Positions 1 through 9,365 of a stretch of 63,087 nt of DNA are shown here, in pieces. Position numbers and translations under genes: made by a program. Each line of letters starts with the position of its first letter. Position 1 is the stretch's first letter. Source of the stretch: an uncultured Candidatus Pelagibacter sp. (GTDB lineage Bacteria; Pseudomonadota; Alphaproteobacteria; Pelagibacterales; Pelagibacteraceae); the NCBI GenBank assembly GCA_905620465.1, contig CAJQTO010000011.1:1-63087 (forward strand). The letters run 5' to 3'. Below the pieces are notes generated by a model. The model made no database searches. It saw nothing but the letters and a program-made list of their open reading frames with translations, and was not told the DNA's origin.

Positions 1-2511
1 GATACTTTTAATAATATCTTTTTTCTCTAAATACTTTTGTAATTCCTTGGTTTTTTTTATTTTATCTATTAAATCTTTTTCTTCCAAGCTATTTTCTGTT
101 GTAATTAAGCTCCTTTTTTTACCATTTATCTGAACAACTATATTAATTTTTTTATCCCTAAGGTATTTTTTATCAATTTCAGGCCATTGATATATTGTAT
201 CGTTAGATATTTCAGTTAAGCATTCATTCGCTAAATGAGGAACTATTGGCAGCATAACCTTTAAAATTTTAATGTAATTATTAATTAAATTTTTATTTAT
301 TTTTCCCTCTTCAGTAATTTTGTAATAGTAATTATACACTTCATGCAAATTTGCAATAATGACATTATAACTAAACTTTTCTAAGCTAATATTCATTTTA
401 TTTATTATTTGGTTTGTAAATTCTTTAATAGATTCGTCAATGACTTCGTTGGGTTCTTCGTTATTTTTCTGTTTTTCAGATTTAATTTTTTCATGCAATA
501 TCCAAAATTTTTGAATAAATTTATAAGCAGCTATCATTCCTTGATCAGACCATTGTACGTCTTTTTCAGGGGGACTATCAGATAAGATAAATAATCTAAC
601 CGCATCTGCCCCATATCTATCTATCATTTTTTGTGGATCAATCGTATTATTTTTCGACTTAGACATAGATTCAGTTGTTCCAACAATAACTTTTTCTGAG
701 AGATTTTTTTTATTATAGTAATTCTTTCCATCCTCTGAAGTTACTTCATCGGGATTAAGCCATTTATTATTTTGACCTTTGTAAGTTTCGTGACATACCA
801 TGCCCTGAGTAAACAATCCCCTGAAGGGCTCATCATGGTCTAATTTTTTATTGTCATAATTTAGAGCTTTCATAAAAAATCTTGAATATAATAAATGTAA
901 TATTGCATGTTCAACCCCCCCTATATATTGGTCTACAGGCATCCAATAACTTGCTTCTTCAATATCAAAAGCATCTTTTTCATTTTTAGGCGAGCAAAAT
1001 CTCAAGAAATACCATGAAGAGTCCACAAACGTATCAAGAGTGTCAGTTTCCATTGTGCATTCTTCACCATTAATTATAATCTTTTTCCAATCTTTTTGGT
1101 GATCTAATGGATTACCTGTTGAATTTAAGTCAACTTTCTCAGGAAGTTTTATGGGTAAGTTCTCTATAGGTACTTTAATAATTTCATTATTTTTATTATA
1201 AGCAATAGGAATAGGACATCCCCAATACCTTTGTCTAGATACACCCCAATCTTTTAATCTAAAATTTATTTTTTGTTTTCCTAATTCTTTTTCTTCTAGT
1301 ATTTTAATAGTTTTCTGGATTGATTCACTTGGAACCTTTAACCCATCTAAAAACTTGGAATTAAAAATTATGCCACTACCTGCGTATGCTTCATTTGTAA
1401 CCTTAAAATTATTACTCTCATCTGCAGGCTTTACTACAGTGTTAACTTTAAGTTTATATTTTAAAGCAAAATCGAGATCTCTTTGGTCATGGGCAGGACA
1501 ACCAAATACAGCACCAAACCCATAATCCATTAATACAAAATTAGCGAAATAAACAGGCACTTTAATTGATTCATCAAGAGGATTTATTGCAATAAGATTG
1601 GTTTTAAAACCAATTTTATCAGCTTGAGCAATTGATTCTTCCGTAGTTCCAGTTTTTAAACAGTCTTTTTTAAACTTAGTAAAGTCTTTATTATTTTTAT
1701 AAAGCTTCGATAGAGGATGATCCACAGATACAGCTAAAAATGAAAATCCGAATAGAGTGTCTGGTCTTGTAGTAAAACATTTAATATTTTTAATTTCAGA
1801 ACTACCATTGATTTTAAAGTCAATTTCACAACCAAAAGATTTACCAATCCAATTTTTTTGCATAATTTTAACCTTGTTGGGCCATTCATCTAGACCGTTA
1901 AGATCATCAAGGAGTTTTTCAGAAAATTTTGATATATTAAAAAACCATTGATTAAGTTTTTTTCTTTCAACTAAAACACCCGATCTCCAACCCTTACCAT
2001 CAATTACTTGTTCATTTGCTAATACTGTCTGATCAATTGGATCCCAATTAACATAATTTTCTTTTCGATAAACTAAGCCTTTGTCGTAAAGTTCAAGAAA
2101 AATTTTTTGCTGATGTTTATAATAATCAGGTGAACATGTAGAAATTTCTCTATCCCAATCAATAGAGAGACCCAATTTTTTAAGTTGATTTTTCATCGCT
2201 GCGATATTTTTTTCAGTCCAAGTTTTTGGGTCTAAATTATTTTGGCGTGCAGCATTTTCTGCAGGCATTCCAAAAGAATCCCATCCCATAGGGTGCAAAA
2301 CATTATAACCTTGTAATGATTTGTAGCGTGCAAGCACATCTCCAATAGTATAATTTCTTACATGTCCCATATGGATTTTTCCAGACGGATAAGGAAACAT
2401 TTCCAGGCAATAAAATTTTTTTTTAGTTTTGTCTATTTCTGACTTGAAAGTTTTTTTGGTATCCCAGTAGTTTTGCCATTTATTCTCAACAGTTTTAAAA
2501 TTATAGCGCAT
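1..2511 (-). CDS. leuS: Leucyl-tRNA synthetase, C-terminus truncated by window edge
   Basis: Reverse-strand reading from ATG at 2511: [64 protein letters not shown]..., with the HIGH-like class I aaRS motif ([11 protein letters not shown]). Open at position 1, so absent from the ORF track. Confidence 0.95.
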   Translation of the reverse strand, partial: MRYNFKTVENKWQNYWDTKKTFKSEIDKTKKKFYCLEMFPYPSGKIHMGHVRNYTIGDVLARYKSLQGYNVLHPMGWDSFGMPAENAARQNNLDPKTWTEKNIAAMKNQLKKLGLSIDWDREISTCSPDYYKHQQKIFLELYDKGLVYRKENYVNWDPIDQTVLANEQVIDGKGWRSGVLVERKKLNQWFFNISKFSEKLLDDLNGLDEWPNKVKIMQKNWIGKSFGCEIDFKINGSSEIKNIKCFTTRPDTLFGFSFLAVSVDHPLSKLYKNNKDFTKFKKDCLKTGTTEESIAQADKIGFKTNLIAINPLDESIKVPVYFANFVLMDYGFGAVFGCPAHDQRDLDFALKYKLKVNTVVKPADESNNFKVTNEAYAGSGIIFNSKFLDGLKVPSESIQKTIKILEEKELGKQKINFRLKDWGVSRQRYWGCPIPIAYNKNNEIIKVPIENLPIKLPEKVDLNSTGNPLDHQKDWKKIIINGEECTMETDTLDTFVDSSWYFLRFCSPKNEKDAFDIEEASYWMPVDQYIGGVEHAILHLLYSRFFMKALNYDNKKLDHDEPFRGLFTQGMVCHETYKGQNNKWLNPDEVTSEDGKNYYNKKNLSEKVIVGTTESMSKSKNNTIDPQKMIDRYGADAVRLFILSDSPPEKDVQWSDQGMIAAYKFIQKFWILHEKIKSEKQKNNEEPNEVIDESIKEFTNQIINKMNISLEKFSYNVIIANLHEVYNYYYKITEEGKINKNLINNYIKILKVMLPIVPHLANECLTEISNDTIYQWPEIDKKYLRDKKINIVVQINGKKRSLITTENSLEEKDLIDKIKKTKELQKYLEKKDIIKSI

Positions 2512-2515
2512 TACT

Positions 2516-2635
2516 TTAGTTATTTAGCAAAATAGTTTTTTTAATAGCTTGTTTATTTTTTGAACCTACGATTACAAATTTACTGTTTTTGTCGACTGTT
2601 ACTATATTACCAAGCAGTATCTTTATTGGTATCAT
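2516..2635 (-). CDS. Small hypothetical ORF, 39 aa ([39 protein letters not shown]), between the DUF3576 gene and leuS
   Basis: ATG at 2635-2633, TAA at 2518-2516. Overlaps the 3' end of the DUF3576 CDS by 29 nt and ends 4 nt before the leuS ATG. Composition looks coding-like. No homology search possible. Confidence 0.4.
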   Translation of the reverse strand: MIPIKILLGNIVTVDKNSKFVIVGSKNKQAIKKTILLNN

Positions 2636-3146
2636 TTTTTTTTTTAATTAAGGCAGCCTTTTTGAGTATAGCTAATTTTATTTCAGAATTTAATTCAGAA
2701 CTAATTTTTGAAGTTACACAATTTTGATCATCACCACATTTTTTATTGTAAATTTTAACCTCCAAAGCATCTGATCTAATTTCATTTGATAAAAATTGTA
2801 CAGAAATTTTAATTGATTCATTTTTTTCTTGGTTTTCAGAATACCAGTCAGTAATTATAATTCCTCCACCATAATCGGCATTTAGCAGGGGTACAAAATC
2901 TAAAACGTCAATAGCTGCTCTCCACATTTCATTGGATGATGCAAAATCAAATTTACCACCTTTATTTTTTTTGCCACCAAAGGTAATCTTACGACCTTCT
3001 TTCATATTTTTTGCTCTTTTATCACTGTCATTGATTGGGTAATCTTTAACATCTGATTTCTTGTATTTTAGGGCTTCGCAGGAATTGAGTAAAAAGAGTG
3101 ATGCTATTAAAAATAACAATAAATGATGAAATGATTTGATTTTCAT
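2607..3146 (-). CDS. DUF3576-type lipoprotein
   Basis: Signal peptide with lipobox (LFLLNSC), followed by NEMWRAAIDVLDFVPLLNADYGGGIIITDWYS typical of DUF3576; sits upstream of leuS as in other alphaproteobacteria. Confidence 0.8.
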   Translation of the reverse strand: MKIKSFHHLLLFLIASLFLLNSCEALKYKKSDVKDYPINDSDKRAKNMKEGRKITFGGKKNKGGKFDFASSNEMWRAAIDVLDFVPLLNADYGGGIIITDWYSENQEKNESIKISVQFLSNEIRSDALEVKIYNKKCGDDQNCVTSKISSELNSEIKLAILKKAALIKKKNDTNKDTAW

Positions 3147-3390
3147 GAAATTAATGATTAATTGAAAGTTGAATTAGCATAATTATTTAAGATATTATAC
3201 TTAAGAATGATAATAAAAAATCAATAATTAAGGAAAATTTGACTGTAAAACGTTGAAAAATAATAAGTAGTGATATTTTTACAACATATTGCATTTTATT
3301 TAAAAATATCTCGTATTAATTGCGCAAAAGAACCTCTCTACTGGTAAACATCACGCATTGATTAATCAAAATAATAAAAAGGATAAAACT

Positions 3391-4395
3391 ATGATCAATT
3401 TTAAAAAAATAGGTTTAACTGCTCTTGCAGGATCGCTTGTTGCGTTTTCTGCTAATGCAGTTGAATTTGGTGTAGCTGGTGGAGTTGAAGTAACTCTAAC
3501 AGATACAGGCGGAACCAAAGGAAACGAAGTAACTGGTAACCAATTTGGTGCTAACAGTGCTTTGACTTTTTCTGCTTCAGGCGACGTTGGATTTGGAACA
3601 GTAAGTGCTACAAGAGCGCTTCTTGATTCAGCTGGCGCATCTGGTGGAATTTCTACATCATACCAATCTTTAGATATGGGTGATATGGGAACTTTCTCAT
3701 TTGATGGTAAGGGCGGAGCATTAGTTGGACTTACAGCTAATGATGACGTTTTACCAACAGCTTACGAAGAAATGTGGACTGGTGTAGGTTCTGGTGATGG
3801 TATCGCCGGTGTTGGTTCTACTAACGTAATCGGTTACAAAAATACATTTAGTGGAATAACTATTTCTGCTGGATATTCTAATGGTATAGGTGCTGCAACT
3901 ACTGCAGAAAGTGGTGCTTCAGGAGCAGGTGCAGACGGATCTAAAGCAGATCTTTATGTTTCTAGTTCTGTTGTTGATGGTATGACTGTTGGTGCTGGTA
4001 TTGGACAAAGTAGTGCTGGAAATAATAATAGTACAGATTCTGACACAGAAGAATTAGTTGCTCATGTGGTTTACGCAAGTGGACCAATTAGTGCTGGTTT
4101 AAGAATGGGTACTACTGACGGCGGTGCTGAAGGTACAAGGGCTACTGAAATCTTGGGTTATTCAGTTGCGTTTAATGTAAATGAAAACTTTGCATTATCT
4201 TATGGTATACAAGAGATAGAACAAATTGCTCTTGGTGCTGGTGCTGCAGTTACAGAAAAAGTAACTGGAATTAGTGCTGCTTATACTGTAGGTGCTGCGT
4301 CTGTAAGATTCCATAGATCAGAAGCAACTAATGCTGCTTATGTTAAAGGAACAGACGATGAGCATATGGAATTAGGTGTTGTATTAGCATTCTAA
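3391..4395 (+). CDS. Outer-membrane porin (Gram-negative porin family)
   Basis: ATG at 3391 after an AAAAGG-like RBS; signal peptide MINFKKIGLTALAGSLVAFSANA; Gly/Ser-rich barrel; C-terminal Phe (LGVVLAF). The track's TTG start at 3358 is less likely. Confidence 0.85.
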   Translation: MINFKKIGLTALAGSLVAFSANAVEFGVAGGVEVTLTDTGGTKGNEVTGNQFGANSALTFSASGDVGFGTVSATRALLDSAGASGGISTSYQSLDMGDMGTFSFDGKGGALVGLTANDDVLPTAYEEMWTGVGSGDGIAGVGSTNVIGYKNTFSGITISAGYSNGIGAATTAESGASGAGADGSKADLYVSSSVVDGMTVGAGIGQSSAGNNNSTDSDTEELVAHVVYASGPISAGLRMGTTDGGAEGTRATEILGYSVAFNVNENFALSYGIQEIEQIALGAGAAVTEKVTGISAAYTVGAASVRFHRSEATNAAYVKGTDDEHMELGVVLAF

Positions 4396-4421
4396 TTACG
4401 TAAGTACTAAAATTAAATTTT

Positions 4422-4450
4422 ACGGCCCCCTTGTGGGGCCGTTTTTTTTT
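4422..4450 (+). terminator. Intrinsic terminator after porin
   Basis: ACGGCCCC-CTTGT-GGGGCCGT, 8-bp GC-rich stem followed by a T-run. Confidence 0.93.
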
Positions 4451-4454
4451 ATCA

Positions 4455-6023
4455 TTATAAATTATCTAAATTATTAAATAAGTCTGCTAGGAAAGGTTCA
4501 AATTTTTTACTAGATGAAATTGATGATTTGTATAATGGTTGTCTTGCCTGGGCCACACTTACAGTTTTAATAGCCCTTTTTGTATCATAGAATTTAAGAC
4601 AATTATCATGCCAATCTAAATCACAAAAAGTTAATAGTTTTTCTATTTCAATTTTTGAGTTACCAATTAGATCCTCATATTTGCAGTCATAAATAAAATC
4701 GGGTAGTTTTTTTTTCCAAAAATTCATTAAGTCAACATAGTTTTTATAATAATGAAATAGATGTGACTTGTCGTATGTCCAATTTAAACTGTCATCAAAA
4801 ATATTTTTGTATAGTGATAAGCAATTATCTTTTGGGTCTCTAACTGAATGAATTATTTTAGCATTAGGAAAAAGTATTTTAATAAAGCCAATCCATCTAA
4901 AATTTAAAGGTGCCTTATCAGTTATATTTTTTTGATTAGAGTTAAAATCCTCTATTAATTCACGATATTTTGATGATATTTTCTCAACTAATTCCTGATT
5001 ATCTTCATTTTCTAAATTTGGTATCTTTAGCTCATTGTTTGTATAAAAATTATTGACTATTAATCTTTCTAAATAATCCAATTCTCCACTTCCATAAACA
5101 TCTGGATGCGATGAAATTATTTGCTCTATTAAACTTGTTCCCGATCTTGGCATCCCTACTATAAAAATAATTTTTTTATTAAAATTTTTATTAGAAACAT
5201 TATTATTAAAAGCATAATTTTCGAAGGACTCTTTAAGGCCTCTCAATAATTTATCAAATGGTCTCATATCATGGTTACTTATTTTGCTTTTAATTTTGTT
5301 TCCTTCATCGATATAAAAAAAAGATTTTTTGTAATCTGATAAATCTTCATATGCTTTGCCAATTGCAAAATTTAAGTTAATTTTTGAATCGTTATTTAAC
5401 TTCTCATTTTTAATTTTTTGTAACATTTCTTTTAAATGTGAATCGTCTTCATTATATTTGATGAACCTACTCATAAGTCTATCAATAATGTTCATGTTGG
5501 GGTTAATTTTTAACACCTCTTTATAGTGAAGCAATGCCTCTTTAAAACTTCCTAAGCTTTGGTAAACTAATGCGATATTGTAATGCACAAGAGCATCTTT
5601 ATTGTTAATTGTTAATGCTTTTTTATAATAATGAATTGCATCTTCGTATTTATTTAACTTATAATTTAAACCTGCATAGTTATTGATAGTATTAATATAA
5701 TTAGGATTTATTTTTAATATCTTTATGTATAACTCTTCAGCTAATTTATTTTCATTTAAATCTTTGTAAACATTAGCTAAGTTATTTAACGCTGCACAAC
5801 TATTATTATCTACAGCAATTGCTCTAGAGAACACTTTTTTTGCTGTATTTAGGTCTCCTAATCTATGGTAACTTGATCCTAGTAAATTTAATATAAACTG
5901 ATTATTTGGTTGTTTTTTTAGAAGTATATTTACTTGTTGAATTACAAATTTATAATTTTTAGCATTAAAGTGATTAGATAACTTTTCTACTTTCAGTTTA
6001 AAATTTTTGAATTTATTATCCAT
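4455..6023 (-). CDS. Tetratricopeptide-repeat sulfotransferase family protein
   Basis: N-terminal TPR repeats, then a sulfotransferase domain with a 5'-PSB-like motif (IIFIVGMPRSGTSLIEQIISSHPDVYGSGEL). Start set at MDNKF because the upstream start overlaps the neighbouring gene. Confidence 0.88.
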   Translation of the reverse strand: MDNKFKNFKLKVEKLSNHFNAKNYKFVIQQVNILLKKQPNNQFILNLLGSSYHRLGDLNTAKKVFSRAIAVDNNSCAALNNLANVYKDLNENKLAEELYIKILKINPNYINTINNYAGLNYKLNKYEDAIHYYKKALTINNKDALVHYNIALVYQSLGSFKEALLHYKEVLKINPNMNIIDRLMSRFIKYNEDDSHLKEMLQKIKNEKLNNDSKINLNFAIGKAYEDLSDYKKSFFYIDEGNKIKSKISNHDMRPFDKLLRGLKESFENYAFNNNVSNKNFNKKIIFIVGMPRSGTSLIEQIISSHPDVYGSGELDYLERLIVNNFYTNNELKIPNLENEDNQELVEKISSKYRELIEDFNSNQKNITDKAPLNFRWIGFIKILFPNAKIIHSVRDPKDNCLSLYKNIFDDSLNWTYDKSHLFHYYKNYVDLMNFWKKKLPDFIYDCKYEDLIGNSKIEIEKLLTFCDLDWHDNCLKFYDTKRAIKTVSVAQARQPLYKSSISSSKKFEPFLADLFNNLDNL

Positions 6024-6027
6024 ATAT

Positions 6028-6576
6028 TTAAATTTTATAATTTTCTTTAATATAAGAAATTGACGCAAAACCATAGCAATTTAGCATTTTAATTTTTTTA
6101 ATATTATTTTTATCAATACCACCTAGCGCTATAGCTTTTCCGTTTAACAAATTCGCAAGTATATTAAATTTTACTACATCTAAAAAATTATTAGATTTAC
6201 TAACTTTAAAAGTTGGAGCTAAAAAAATTATATCTATCCCTTGCTTTTTTTTTTGATTAATTTCTTTAAGATTGTGGGCAGATCCAAGTAATAGCATATT
6301 TTTATTCTTTAATTTATACACAGAAAGACAATTGTTAAAAGCTGGTATGTAAGCACCATCAAGATTTAATTTATTAGCTAAGCCAATGTCATTAGCTAAA
6401 AAAAATTTTTTTTTTATATATCTACAAAATTTTTTGATTTCTAAAATTTTTTCTTGATTGTATTTTTGGGAATAATTTCTATAGATTATATTGATATTTT
6501 TGTTTAAACTTCTGATATGATCTTTGTTAAAATCATCAATAAAATAGAAATTATTTAAGTTTTTATTATGGATCAT
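6028..6576 (-). CDS. Divergent thiamine-phosphate synthase/TenI-like protein
   Basis: FLANDIGLANKLNLDGAYIP, LLGSAHNLKEI, DIIFLAPTFKVSKS and AIALGGIDKNNI align in order with ThiE/TenI TIM-barrel motifs, but with degenerate positions. Confidence 0.65.
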   Translation of the reverse strand: MIHNKNLNNFYFIDDFNKDHIRSLNKNINIIYRNYSQKYNQEKILEIKKFCRYIKKKFFLANDIGLANKLNLDGAYIPAFNNCLSVYKLKNKNMLLLGSAHNLKEINQKKKQGIDIIFLAPTFKVSKSNNFLDVVKFNILANLLNGKAIALGGIDKNNIKKIKMLNCYGFASISYIKENYKI

Positions 6577-7233
6577 ATTGTTACCAATTTAATTGAAATA
6601 CAAAAAGAAATACAATTAAAAATATCTGAAAGCAATAATGTTATTGAAATGCCAGAAATTATTGCCGTAAGTAAAACATTTTCAATATCTGAAATATTGC
6701 CAGTAATAAATCATGGGCAAATCCATTTTGGAGAAAATAAAATTCAAGAAGCACTTGATAAGTGGGAAAGTATAAAAAACGATTTTAATCATATAAAATT
6801 ACATATGCTTGGAAAACTACAGACAAATAAAGTTAAGTATTTGATACCACTCTTTGATTATTTACACTCTCTAGATAATATGAAGCTTGCTGAAAAAATT
6901 TCACTTGAACAAAAGAAAAAAAATAAAAAGTTAAAAATTTTTATTCAAGTAAATATTGGGAGTGAACAACAAAAGAATGGTATTGAAATAGATCAAGTAG
7001 AAAATTTTTATAAAAAATGTACAAATGAATTAGGGTTAGATATTATTGGTCTTATGTGTTTACCACCAAATAACGAAAAATCTTCATTATATTTTTCTAA
7101 GATGGATATATTATCAAAAAAATTAAATTTAAAAGAATTAAGCATGGGTATGTCAAATGACTATATTGAAGCTGTAGAAAATAATTCATCATTTCTAAGG
7201 ATTGGTTCGAAAATTTTTGGACCAAGAGATTAA
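6568..7233 (+). CDS. yggS: YggS family PLP-binding protein (PLPBP)
   Basis: IIAVSKTFSISEI, HFGENKIQEALDKW, HMLGKLQTNKVKYLIPLFDYLHSLDN, LSMGMSNDYIEAVENNSSFLRIGSKIFGPR. Confidence 0.93.
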   Translation: MDHIVTNLIEIQKEIQLKISESNNVIEMPEIIAVSKTFSISEILPVINHGQIHFGENKIQEALDKWESIKNDFNHIKLHMLGKLQTNKVKYLIPLFDYLHSLDNMKLAEKISLEQKKKNKKLKIFIQVNIGSEQQKNGIEIDQVENFYKKCTNELGLDIIGLMCLPPNNEKSSLYFSKMDILSKKLNLKELSMGMSNDYIEAVENNSSFLRIGSKIFGPRD

Positions 7234-7721
7234 TAAATTTTTATTTTTGTTTTTTTATTAATTAATTTTATCAAAATCAAAAAATCTTTTTCTTGCAATG
7301 CAATACACCCTGCAGTTTTTTTATACTTTTTGGTTAAATGAATAAAAATAGCACTACCTTTGTTGGATACTATCTTTTTAGTATTATAATTTATTACAAT
7401 AAAATAATTATAGGAATTATTTTTTTTAAATAACTTTTCATGCTTTAGTTTATTATTAATTTTAATTTCTTTATTGTAATAATTACTTGTAGGATCATCA
7501 CACCAACCCATATTTTTAGTTATAATTTTAATTGAAAGTTTAGTTACAGGTTTTTGAACCCTATCAGCTCTGTAATATAATTTGCCTAAAGAAAATTTTC
7601 CTCTAGGCGTGGCTTTATCACCCTCAGTTTTTCTTGTTTTTGTTCCATTTTTCCCAACTGAACATTTAAAAATAAAATCATCTATAACTAAGGTCTCTTT
7701 ATTTTTTAGAGTTAATAGCAT
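7230..7721 (-). CDS. L,D-transpeptidase (YkuD/ErfK-like) family protein
   Basis: GKNGTKTRKTEGDKATPRGKF...GSAIFIHLTKKYKKTAGCIALQEKDF: the YkuD catalytic H-x(n)-GCI motif. Confidence 0.85.
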   Translation of the reverse strand: MLLTLKNKETLVIDDFIFKCSVGKNGTKTRKTEGDKATPRGKFSLGKLYYRADRVQKPVTKLSIKIITKNMGWCDDPTSNYYNKEIKINNKLKHEKLFKKNNSYNYFIVINYNTKKIVSNKGSAIFIHLTKKYKKTAGCIALQEKDFLILIKLINKKTKIKIY

Positions 7722-7734
7722 AAGTTATGTTTTA

Positions 7735-8331
7735 ATGTTTAAACAATCAGTAAGTTTAGTAGAGTTTCCAAAATTGTATAATATTTTGAACGAAATGAAT
7801 GATTTATTTTCATTTAATATTCTTAATTATCAAACTTCTAAAGAATTTTTAAAAGAAATAGAATTAAATAATCTCGAATGCTTAAATTCTACAATTATTG
7901 TTGATAAAAAACAGCATATATTAAGATCAAGTAGCCAAATAAATATTAATACTATCTTAGTAATGGATATATGGCCCCTTAAAATTGAAAAAATTCTTGA
8001 TGAGATAAATATACAATTAATAAAACAAAAATATAACTTTCATTCTAAATTAAATATTAAAAACTATACACTAAATTTTAATTCAAGAATTATTTACAAT
8101 AAAACTAAAGAATTAAAATTAACTGAAAAAGAAATTGATATTATTTTATTTCTTAAGAATCAAAGTATTCCACAATCTGTTAACATAATGCAAAATAAAG
8201 TATGGGGTTACTCTTCTGACCTAGAAACTCATACTGTTGAAACTCATATCTACAGATTAAGAAAAAAGATAAAGGATAAATTTAATGATGAAAATTTTAT
8301 AACTAGTGAAGAAAAAGGTTATAAAATATAA
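7735..8331 (+). CDS. Orphan OmpR/PhoB-type winged-helix regulator without a recognisable phosphoacceptor receiver domain
   Basis: C-terminus LTEKEIDIILFLKN...VWGYSSDLETHTVETHIYRLRKKIKDKF...FITSEEKGYKI is a typical Trans_reg_C domain. ATG at 7735 preferred over the track start at 7582, which lies inside the opposite-strand gene. Confidence 0.75.
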   Translation: MFKQSVSLVEFPKLYNILNEMNDLFSFNILNYQTSKEFLKEIELNNLECLNSTIIVDKKQHILRSSSQININTILVMDIWPLKIEKILDEINIQLIKQKYNFHSKLNIKNYTLNFNSRIIYNKTKELKLTEKEIDIILFLKNQSIPQSVNIMQNKVWGYSSDLETHTVETHIYRLRKKIKDKFNDENFITSEEKGYKI

Positions 8332-8448
8332 ATGACAAAAAAAAATCCTATTGCTAAAGATCTAAGAACTAGAAAATTTAAACCGAGAGTGGTAAAAGCA
8401 AAAAGAGGAAAAGGAAGTTACAAGAGAAAAAAGTCTAGTTTAGTCTAG
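8332..8448 (+). CDS. arfA: ArfA-like alternative ribosome-rescue factor, 38 aa
   Basis: MTKKNPIAKDLRTRKFKPRVVKAKRGKGSYKRKKSSLV. Aligns without gaps to recalled E. coli ArfA (...[23 protein letters not shown]...): L-x4-F-x2-RV-x-K-x-K-[KR]-GKGSY-x-RK. ATG directly follows the upstream TAA. Below the ORF-track length cutoff. Confidence 0.78.
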   Translation: MTKKNPIAKDLRTRKFKPRVVKAKRGKGSYKRKKSSLV

Positions 8449-9364
8449 CACCTATTTTTTGAATTATTTTTGAAGACATTTCCGTACCTTTTTTAAGACT
8501 TTCAAGAATTGTTAAATTATTAATGTACCCATGAAGATAGCCAGCTGCAAATAGGTCTCCAGCACCTGTAAGATCAACTATTTTAAGGTTTTTTTCACTT
8601 TCACACTCTATTACTGTATCTTTATTTATGGCAATGCTTCCTTTTTCACCACGTGTAATAATTATTATTTTTCCAATCTGTTGGCCAAATGAGATTATTT
8701 CCGCAAAGTTCTTTGCGCTTATTAAGGAGGTAATTTCTTGTTCATTTGCAAAAGTAATATCTAATTTATTTTTAACTAGTTCTAAAAAGTGTGGTTTATG
8801 CCTTTCTACACAAAATGAGTCTGACAAAGACATTGCAACTTTATTTGAATTTACAATAGCTTTATCAAAAGCAGACTTAGGTTCACCTTCATCCCACAAG
8901 TAACCCTCTAGAAAAAGTATTTCGCTATTTTTAATTGAATTTATATCAACATCATTTTCATTGATTTTCCCTGCAGTACCAAGAAATGTACACATTGTTC
9001 TTTCAGAGTCTGGTGTAATTAGTATTAAACAAGTTCCAGTTGGTAAACTTTCTTTTTTTTTAGAGTAGAAATAATTAACATTTTCTTTTTTTAAACCATC
9101 TTCGTATTTTTGGCCTAAGTTATCGTTACTAACTTTACCAATAAACCCAACTTCATTTCCTAGTTGAGATAATCCAACAATAGAATTGGCTACTGATCCA
9201 CCAGAAACAGTTTCTTCAATTTTTAAGGATGATAATAGTTTTTTAAACTCAATTTCATCAACTAGTTTCATTGTGCCTTTAGTTAACCCATTGTCTATTA
9301 AATATTTATCTTCAATTTTGCAGATAACATCAACTATAGCATTTCCGATTCCTAGTATTTTCAT
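8435..9364 (-). CDS. PfkB family sugar/adenosine kinase
   Basis: GGSVANSIVGLSQLG and DLTGAGDLFAAGYLHG, the PfkB signatures. Confidence 0.9.
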   Translation of the reverse strand: MKILGIGNAIVDVICKIEDKYLIDNGLTKGTMKLVDEIEFKKLLSSLKIEETVSGGSVANSIVGLSQLGNEVGFIGKVSNDNLGQKYEDGLKKENVNYFYSKKKESLPTGTCLILITPDSERTMCTFLGTAGKINENDVDINSIKNSEILFLEGYLWDEGEPKSAFDKAIVNSNKVAMSLSDSFCVERHKPHFLELVKNKLDITFANEQEITSLISAKNFAEIISFGQQIGKIIIITRGEKGSIAINKDTVIECESEKNLKIVDLTGAGDLFAAGYLHGYINNLTILESLKKGTEMSSKIIQKIGARLN

Positions 9365-9365
9365 A

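Noticed and set aside
1757-1951. 64-aa forward ORF
   Set aside because: Antisense shadow within leuS; no start context or recognisable domain.
3358-3369. Palindrome TTGATTAATCAA before the porin ATG
   Set aside because: Perfect but short AT-rich 12-mer; expected by chance in such DNA and no second copy noticed nearby.
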